Source of the DNA: Leptodontidium sp. MPI-SDFR-AT-0119
Lineage: Eukaryota > Ascomycota > Leotiomycetes > Helotiales > Leptodontidiaceae
Reading direction: 5' to 3'
Length of the DNA: 64,000 nucleotides
Assembly: GCA_020726505.1 (NCBI GenBank)
Contig: JAHLEZ010000007.1
Span: 1,364,001 to 1,428,000 of the forward strand
Positions 56,987-64,000 of the stretch are shown here, one piece after another (the stretch's first letter is position 1; each line of letters opens with the position of its first letter). The notes below the pieces were generated by a model. It was not told the DNA's origin, made no database searches, and saw only the letters and a list, made by a program, of their open reading frames with translations. A program made the translations under genes and the position numbers.

Positions 56987-57419
56987 AGTGCCTCGATTGT
57001 TGCAGACCAAACGCTTGCTGCGAAACGGTTGGGCTGTCGGCGGCAGCCGTGACAATCGAGACGCGAGCAAACAAAAGGCAGTGTGGAGGTGCCACCTTGG
57101 GGCTTCTAGGTATTCTATCCCCGTAGCTGCCATAAGCACCCTTCTACAGCGCACGTGCCGCTAAGCTTGAAAATGTATAGCGGGGTCATTATTGATTGAA
57201 TAGCGTACCACAGGCCGAACAATACACTATTTCTCGCTTCTTAGGGCATGAAGAGGGAAAGGAAGGACAAGCGTTAGCACAGCGTGGTTGTTGCCGTGGA
57301 CGATCACCACTCGTGTTCCCAGCACAGCACAGCAACAGCACAGCACGTACAACTCTAGTACGAGTTCCCAATAGCAAAAGTATGGGGGGAGGGCGGGGAT
57401 GGAAAGCTTAAAAGAACGT
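56987..57419. other. Intergenic region
   Basis: This lies between the lactamase gene start and the broken end of the P450 relic. It includes CACAGCA-type repeats near 57318-57342. No P450 coding sequence continues into it. Confidence 0.4.
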
Positions 57420-58176
57420 TGACGAGCTTACAGAGATGATTTTGGCAATATCGTCACCGGCATCTAAAAGGGGCTGCGGCAAGTCGGCGATGTCATTGGG
57501 ACCAAATTCTCGTACTGTCAGCTGATAAACGATGCGATAGATGTCGTCAAAGGGGTCATATTCGAAGTTCCCTCGGCCGAGGCCAGGTCTTCGAGGCGCC
57601 CCTTGGCGTCGCCGACCAGAAAGGGAAGATTACGAGCCAAATTTTCATTCCGCACCCTGTTAATTATGGTCTTGGAAGACCACTTCAAGAAGGAGGTGCC
57701 GGTCTCATGTGGTACAATGGCGCTCTTGATACTGGAGATTACAGTGGTGAAGAGCGCCTACCTGCAAGTGCCACCTTAGCGTCAGTCTGTCGGTCTTACG
57801 ATTTGGCTGAGGAGAAGGAAAAGAAAACCAAAGCTACCTACCCTTCGCTCATGTCCAGTGCCTTGCTCTCGTAGAAAATCTTCCTGCCCTCAAGGCCCGA
57901 TACGCCAATGATGTAGTGCTTGCCGAAGTAGAAACTGAAATGGCCCGACCGACTAGCAGCGACACCATCAAGGTAGAAGTTGCGGCGGTCGGTGAAAAAG
58001 CGTAGCATATCGAGAATGGGATAGCCTTCACGTACGAGCGTCGGAACTGCCCAACTCAAGGACGCCTGCCCCGCGAGACTGGCCATGGCTGCGAATGCAA
58101 CGAGGGCGACGAGGACCACCAGCCCGGTCACTAGCAGAGCCCAGATGATGCCTTGCATTGCCAGCATTTCGATCAT
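57420..58176 (-). pseudogene. Cytochrome P450, 5' fragment only
   Basis: From the ATG at 58176 the first exon encodes a membrane anchor (GIIWALLVTGLVVLVALVAFAAM) and the P450 N-terminal part (RFFTDRRNFYLDGVAASRSGHFSFYFGKHYIIGVSGLEGRKIFYESKALDMSEG) to a donor near 57838. A second segment reads SSIKSAIVPHE, KTIINRVRNENLARNLPFLVGDAKGRLEDLA and, after a frame change near 57560, EYDPFDDIYRIVYQLTVREFGPNDIADLPQPLLDAG, ending at about 57420. The I-helix, ExxR and Cys heme-binding region are absent, and the sequence beyond has no P450 content. The fragment belongs to a fungal family with the FYFGKHYIIGVSGLEGRK signature. Confidence 0.75.
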
Positions 58177-58656
58177 GTTATTTTTTGGTATAGCGAGAAC
58201 AAGTGAGGTATGTCAAACTTGAGCAGGCAGGATGTTTTTTTCGTCAGTGGGGGTTATTGCGGCTTTATTTACACACAAGCTGGGCGAGGAAACTTAAGCG
58301 AGGGGAGATGGCGTTAGCGTCAGGCTCCCACAGACACACCAATTTGGATCCATGCAAGTGTTCCATGCAAGCCAACGACTTCGTGTCTTGTCGCCTCCAT
58401 CACCCACACCTCCTCACCACCAGATCCTCCCATCAAATTGCTCTCCCACCGGCGAACATCCCCTCGTAGGTGGGCGACTCGACGGATCTGCATTGATACC
58501 AATCCCTAGAACCTGCAAATCAGCAGAGGAGGCCAGCCGCCAGCAAGTAGGTAGCCTCAGCTCGTTTGGAGCTCGATCAACCCTCTCAATATAGCTGTGT
58601 TTCGCACAGCCTTACCTCAGGATGTGTCGAATACTTATATTTGTCCACCCTCTCGC
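58177..58656. other. Intergenic region
   Basis: This lies between the divergent P450 relic and the NLR relic. No feature is recognised. Confidence 0.4.
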
Positions 58657-58896
58657 ATGGCGCCTCCCGTCGATTTCTCCCGGAGGTGCCTCTGATGAGA
58701 TCACGGGCACGGTGGGAGGAGACCCTAAACATCCAGAAGCGAAGGCTGGGGAAGCATCTCGCTGAGGTCGACACCAAGCTTTAGTTTGATGCTTTCGACC
58801 TATATCTGAAAGATCTGGAGGACAGCAGGGCCAGGCGTGGCCTTGGCCGGCTTTTCAAAGCCACTGTTCTCGACTAGATCAAAGAGTTTACAGCTG

Positions 58897-58938
<42 letters not shown>

Positions 58939-61900
58939 CCTCCGTGAGCCAGGCGATCGAAACCACCACACTCCTGTGGGGCAGTATCCAGGCCGTCCTG
59001 AAGGTACATCGCGAGTCGAGTCGAGATGGTAACCATCGCTAACATCTCGTAGATAGCGTACACTTTTATAGATACCATGGCACTCATCGCCGAAATGATA
59101 ACCGATATGACACAGCACCTTCCTGTCTTTGAGGAGTACCGGTCGCTCTTCCCAACAGCCTACGAGACCGATAACCCCTGCGAGAGCTCTATTTTGACTA
59201 CGTCAGTTTCTGCATTGATACGATCCTATTCCTTAAGTCCAAGCGGTGGAGTAAGCATATTTCCCCAATGTCACCGTTCGCATTGCATCTATCTAACCGC
59301 CTCTCCAGGGATTGTCATTCGCCTAGCTTTCGGTGGTCTGCGCAAGGAGTATGAACAGACACGACTTCGCATCGAAAAAAATGCTGCAAGCTTTTACACG
59401 CAGGCGGATATTGCCCGAACATATCATTGGTCTGACCGAAGCAAATTTCCGCCCACAGCCTGCCGTGCACGGGATCCCCTTTCACAGAAACTTCCGCTTC
59501 CAGAGTAGGGACGGCGTGTTGGATGACCTGCGCAAAAATCTGCGTCCCAGGAGCGGAAGTGTCTTGTCTGGCCAGACTTCATGTGTCATCCACGGTATCG
59601 GCGGGGTGGGTAAGACACAGCTTGCACTGGAGCATAAGTATCGATACCGAGAGGATTATTCCTATCTTTTCTGGGTCAGGGCGGACAGCGGTATGGAAAT
59701 TTCGACTTCTTTCGCGAGTTTTGCGCGTTCTCTGATGCCAGGCTCCACACTCCAGGATCAACTGGCCAACGTGCAGCTGGTGAGGGACTGGATGGTCCAA
59801 TGTATGTATTCCGCCTCATATGTGTGCACAATGGTGCGACGCGGTCTGCTGACATGACATTTAGATGACCGTTGGCTTCTTGTCTTCGATAACGCAGATT
59901 CTCCCGACCTTGATTTATCACAGTTCTGGCCCCCAAGCTCTCATGGCTCAGTCATCGTCACAACACAGCGCCGCGACTTTTCGCACTGGGCAGCGAATGG
60001 TATTCATCTTGAAACCTTCAACGAGGACGACGGAGCGCACCTGATTCTCAATGTTGTCGACCAGTCAACAGAAACACATTCCACAGAGACAATTAAGGTA
60101 GCCCAAGACATCTCTAATGAGCTAGGTGGCCTTCCTCTCCTTCTATCCCACATCGCCAGTTACATAGACGACACTAAAGCCCCACTGGCTAGTATTCTCG
60201 AAAACCTGAGACAGCCATCAGCTTTCAATAGAATGTGGGCCTTTGAATCGACAACATCAACCAACTTCCAGTACGGAGAACCCATGGCCAAAGTATGGCG
60301 TCTGGCCCTGGATTCCCTCGACCCTCAAGCGCTCCGAACGCTTCAGATAATGTCAATGCTGAGTCCAAATGAAGTGTATGAAGACATGTTGTTCGGTGAA
60401 TGGGAGGATCCAGAACTTGACTTCCTTACGGACAGCAGGCGGTTTGAGTCAGTACTCCATAGCCGCGCAAACGACCAGTCTTTGAGTTCACTGCTGACGG
60501 GTCTGTGTTCAGCTTCAACGAACTAAGGCGGAGCCTCGTCAATCGCCACCTTGTGGAGGCAGGCGAAGAGTCAGGAAGGACGAAACTATCAATGTATAGG
60601 GTTCTCAAAAGACATATTCTACAAAAAATCAACGAGGAAGGAAGCCAGGAATTTAGCCTCGTCTTCAAACGAGCCGTGGCCATGATTCGGGACTCATTCC
60701 CTGAGGCTGACGAGCTGCAAACGCCGACAAGTAAGGCTTGGGTGGAATGCGAGAAGTGCTTGCCACATATCCTAAGCCTGTTGTCCATTTTCCAGGACTG
60801 ACCCCAATGTAGAGCCTTCTTTGGACTTCGCAACGCTAATTTCCGACACGGCAACGAACTACATGTGGGAACGCGGATTTACTGCCGGCGCAATCACTGT
60901 CCTGAACGTGGGAGAGCGTGTCTGCGGAAAGCTATCCCACCTCGAGGAGATCAACTTAATTCAAGCTGACATTTGCGCCGTTGCGGGCTCTGTTCATGAG
61001 ACTATTGGATTGAGCGGACGAGCTACTGCGCTAGAGCAATGCAAAAAAGGCGCTCAAGCTTCGACAGGATTTGATAAAGATGCTTGAAGAAAATGGTCAA
61101 ACCGTTGGCCCCTCCAGAATTCTGCAGCTAGCCAATGCTTGAAACGATCTCGGCGTTGTCAAGCTATCCTACCGAGACTTCGAAGAAGCGCTTCTCAACA
61201 TCTTAGAGTCACAACGACTCAAAAAGATACACAAGTCGGAAGAAGAGATTCCTTGGCACTTCGGAGAGGCGTACAAGAACTTGGCCATCATAAAGCTCTA
61301 TCAGGGAGATGCGGTTGGTGCCGAAGAAATGGCTCGCCGCTCCTGCGAACTCTGTTGTCTCGGCCGCACCGAGACGGACGCCTCGGCCCAGAAAGCCCGC
61401 TCTATACTGGGCATCGTGTTGATGAATAATGACAAGACGGGCGAGGCATTTCGTTTGCTGAAAGGGGTCTATAAAGCAAGAAAAGAGATACTCGGAGAAA
61501 CAAACTTACATACCAGAAACAGCCTGTACTTGGTGGCCGAGCTATATCGGTCCGCTGGCAAGCTGACCAAGGCAGAGTGAGTGTTACCAATCTCTCCATA
61601 CCACCACCAGCTCAATTCTAATACTGTCACCTTTTCCAGATCTAGTTTCCGACTAGTGTTAAACCAATGCGAGCTTTCTTGGTCGTAAGTAAACATCGAA
61701 CGTTCTGCGCCCTAGCCGACAGGCCCCTAACTTTATGTCACGTTAGTGATGAGGCAATTGCAAGGGCACAATATCATCTCGCTCTCGTCATCAAAGCGAT
61801 TCCCGACTATCTCAATGCGGAGAGGGAAAAGGAGGCTGTAGAGCTCATCAACACTGCCCGCGAAACCAGGAGAAAGATTACGCCTTTGTACCTTGAGACT

Positions 61901-61972
61901 CTTACGCCGGCGGAAGAGCTGAAGAGCTTTGGTTTTCTAGTTTCTTTACTTGCTGGGAAATGGATTGGGTGA
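58657..61972 (+). pseudogene. NB-ARC/TPR NLR-like receptor, decayed
   Basis: From about ATG 58657 (MAPPVDFSRRC) fragments spell, in order: an N-terminal helical domain (RLGKHLAEVDTK, LYLKDLEDSRARRGLGRLFKA, TTTLLWGSIQAVLK, IAYTFIDTMALIAEMI, LYFDYVSFCIDTILFLKSKRW, RKEYEQTRLRIEKNAASFY); an NB-ARC with Walker A GIGGVGKTQ and Walker B WLLVFDNAD, then GGLPLLLSHIASY; and TPR repeats to the stop at 61972. Lesions: TAG at about 58783 and 58876, an (AT)18 tract at 58900-58935 between coding parts, frame changes near 59180 and 59420-59470, an extra base in the A-run near 61040, and TGA near 61139 in LANA-stop-NDLGV. Such proteins act in fungal non-self recognition. Confidence 0.78.
58900..58935. repeat. 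(AT)18 microsatellite inside a former coding region
   Basis: 36 bases of alternating AT placed between FTAA- and FTSVSQAI-encoding segments of the NLR relic, shifting the frame between them. Confidence 0.93.
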
Positions 61973-62213
61973 CAAGGGTAGGTTTGGGAAATGTTCTGTA
62001 GTAGGTTTCTGAGATCGTGAATACTTGTAATTGGCAGCAAACCCGTCCCTGACAGCAATTAATATCCGAACAAACAAGCACGTGTACCACACCCTCCCTC
62101 AGGCCCAAGTTCCCCTTCTGAAAAGCCATTCTGAGTTTGGCAGCTTCTTCAAACCATATCCCGTCAATATCGGAATCTTAAATCCAAATCAGCATGACTG
62201 GCAACCATTCCCC

Positions 62214-63950
62214 ACTTCAGGAATCGGTAACAAATAACCATATTCCAACGCTTGAGAGCCCGTAGATACTCGCTGCTATGTAGAATGGTAGCCCCATCCA
62301 GGAACTTGATAGTTTCAGGCCAACTGCAAACGAACCCCCAAAAATCGGTCCGCCTACTATGCCCCCGATAGTCATTATCACCGCAATGATGCTATAAAAA
62401 ACTCCAATTTTGTATTTATCTACCCTCGAGGTTAGGAAAAGCATAACCGACTTATCATAAGCCCAGCCGAGGGTAAACACAACAAGACCTGCGCAACAAC
62501 GTCAGTATATTGCTTGCACGAGGCGCTAGGTGAGTCGAGGAGGCAATCCGCCTTACCAAACCCTAGCATTGCCGGACTTTGACTGGACCCAATTACCAGC
62601 AGTCCTACTATGCATAGAACAACACTTCACCTAGCGACAAGAAGATCTGCATTGCTTGGCTGGTAGCGTAATCGTAAGATGAGGTATCGATTGAGATTCG
62701 GGACAATGATTGTAAACAGGAATGTGTTGACAACTGGACGCAGAATAACTAATGTAGCCGCCTTCGCGGTTTCAGCTTATGAGAGCCGTACGGATAGGAG
62801 ACTGGTTAGTTTAGGGTCAGAGGTAACGTATAGCTGCTAGTGTCCATCCAAATCGCTTTGAGGTATATTGTATCATGTATGTGACAAGTCCTGATCCCAT
62901 TTCTGTAGTAAGAAAGCACGGCAGTGTGAAAACCAATATCCAATCACCCGCCACTGTCCACACAGCCTATATAAGGGAAGCGGACAAGTCATGGACCTTA
63001 AGAGAGGTTATTTCCCGTAAGTTGTATTTCGGGTTCACGATGTCTGGCTCATCATTCTGTTGGTCGACACTGGGCTCACTTGGGAGACTCTCATACCCAG
63101 CAGGCTTTGTGGACAATGTCTCTGGAATGAACAGAAGAACTAGAATTACCGAGAACTCGACTACCGTTGCAGAAGTAAACCCTATGAGAGGAGTGGTTTT
63201 GATCATGATCAGGCTGCCGAGGGGTGGTGCTAAAACTTCAGTGACAAGTGCCATCGTACTAACGATAAGTACTACAGAGGTCCTGCATTATCGATCAGTT
63301 TTCCTTTCTAATATTCAGTTTCGCCTCTAACAGGTCGCAGACCTTTTCTCACCCGAGACAACGTCGGTTATAGCTGTGACCATTGTGCGGATCTGATAGC
63401 CACCGAGCAATCGAAATGCTGCACACAAATATACAGCTTCTGGTGGGAAAGTATGCAAAAACCGAGCTAGTACAAGTCGTTTCTCGTAATACAGTACGAG
63501 ATTGGACCAGCAAGGTGGTGAACGGAAAATCTTACCAACGATTATTACCCACACTTTCATGAGTGTCACTGCAACCAAGCTCATAGCAATGACAGCCTTG
63601 CGACCTACAGTGTCGGCCAACGCCCCCAGGGGTATCGTCATGGGCAATGCTACTAGGTAAATCCAGAAAAGCAACCAAGCTTGAAGCATACTCAGTTCGC
63701 CCTGCACATTGTCCAGCTTGCAGAACTTCTCGTCGAAGAAGCTGTTCTTGTCAATGTATGATGGGTCATGCTGTTGGCAGTATCGGCGGTAGACAAATAG
63801 TTCATAGAGCCGGATCCCAGGTCAAATCTTGATGTTCCCTCCAAAATTAACGATGAAAGTGAAGAGTCTATACAGATAAACCACTCTCCAACGCCCCCAG
63901 TGATGCTTCGAAGGAGGAGGGAGATCAGACGCATGAAAATGTAAACGATA
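62214..63950 (-). pseudogene. MFS transporter, decayed (5' end near or beyond right edge)
   Basis: Minus-strand blocks in order: IRLYELFVYRRYCQQHDPSYIDKNSFFDEKFCK near 63720-63820; WIYLVALPMTIPLGALADTVGRK near 63600-63660 with the MFS DxxGRK motif; LVTEVLAPPLGSLIMIKTTPLIGF near 63180-63250; AVWTVAGDWILVFTLPCFLTTEMGSGLVTYM near 62880-62960; VVNTFLFTIIVPNLNRYL near 62690-62740; then LVVFTLGWAYDK through IYGLSSVGIWLFVTDS to a stop near 62217. TAG in SLI-stop-AVW and TGA in VAR-stop-SVV are in frame between good blocks, and one intron junction near 63290-63340 cannot be closed. The order fits an MFS drug or metabolite exporter. The 5' start is not seen. Confidence 0.68.
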
Positions 63951-64000
63951 GCTTGTTCAGGGTGTAGTTTTCGGCGAGATATTGGGAGGCAGTTGTCGAG

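Noticed and set aside
57189..57411. Small Cys-rich frames near the P450 relic, considered as its 3' exon
   Set aside because: No heme-binding Cys motif or ExxR; composition reflects a CACAGCA repeat.

Overview
This is a stretch of a filamentous ascomycete (Pezizomycotina) nuclear chromosome. Genes are split by short introns of about 45-110 bases with GT-AG borders and CTRAY-like branch points. There is a CFEM-type receptor, a Zn2Cys6 regulator, a TRF/telobox telomere protein, an NB-ARC/TPR receptor relic, and transposon relics whose stop codons look like repeat-induced C-to-T change. A member of the Leotiomycetes is my guess from the flavour of the accessory proteins, not something proven here.

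Layout. (1) 0-9.6 kb is conserved housekeeping: the first exon of a probable membrane transporter running off the left edge, a mitochondrial-type thioredoxin, an L-rhamnose mutarotase-family protein, a GDT1-family Golgi Mn/Ca transporter and a TRF-family telomere-binding protein. (2) 10-16 kb is a scar zone: a decayed Tc1/mariner transposase, a carboxymuconolactone-decarboxylase-like pseudogene, a hypothetical gene with no visible start, a frameshifted hypothetical gene and an intact kinase-like (APH fold) gene. (3) 17-21.7 kb has two membrane receptor-like genes. (4) 21.8-45.3 kb is a carbohydrate-degradation cluster: GH78 alpha-L-rhamnosidase, Zn2Cys6 regulator, GH3 beta-glycosidase with a PA14 insert, GH5, an Sde182-like (DUF1593) protein, an intact GH43, a decayed MFS sugar transporter and a second GH43 split by a 2.17-kb pogo-family transposon. 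(5) 46-52 kb has a secreted alpha/beta-hydrolase-like protein with a PKD-like tail, divergent from an intact MFS sugar transporter. (6) 52.7-64 kb is a gene graveyard: DUF4246, a frameshifted metallo-beta-lactamase, a truncated P450, a decayed NB-ARC/TPR NLR and a decayed MFS transporter.

How the parts may work together. None of the five glycosidase-type proteins in region 4 (GH78, GH3, GH5, Sde182-like, GH43) shows a signal peptide, so the cluster looks built to import small plant glycosides or oligosaccharides and dismantle them inside the cell under a local Zn2Cys6 regulator. One transporter and one GH43 have since been lost. The intact MFS transporter at 50-52 kb and the mutarotase at 2 kb are plausible but unproven partners.

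Exon borders were placed by hand from splice consensus and reading-frame continuity. Frame closure was checked for every gene called intact except the CFEM receptor, whose middle junction is uncertain. Family names come from recognised motifs and not from searches.
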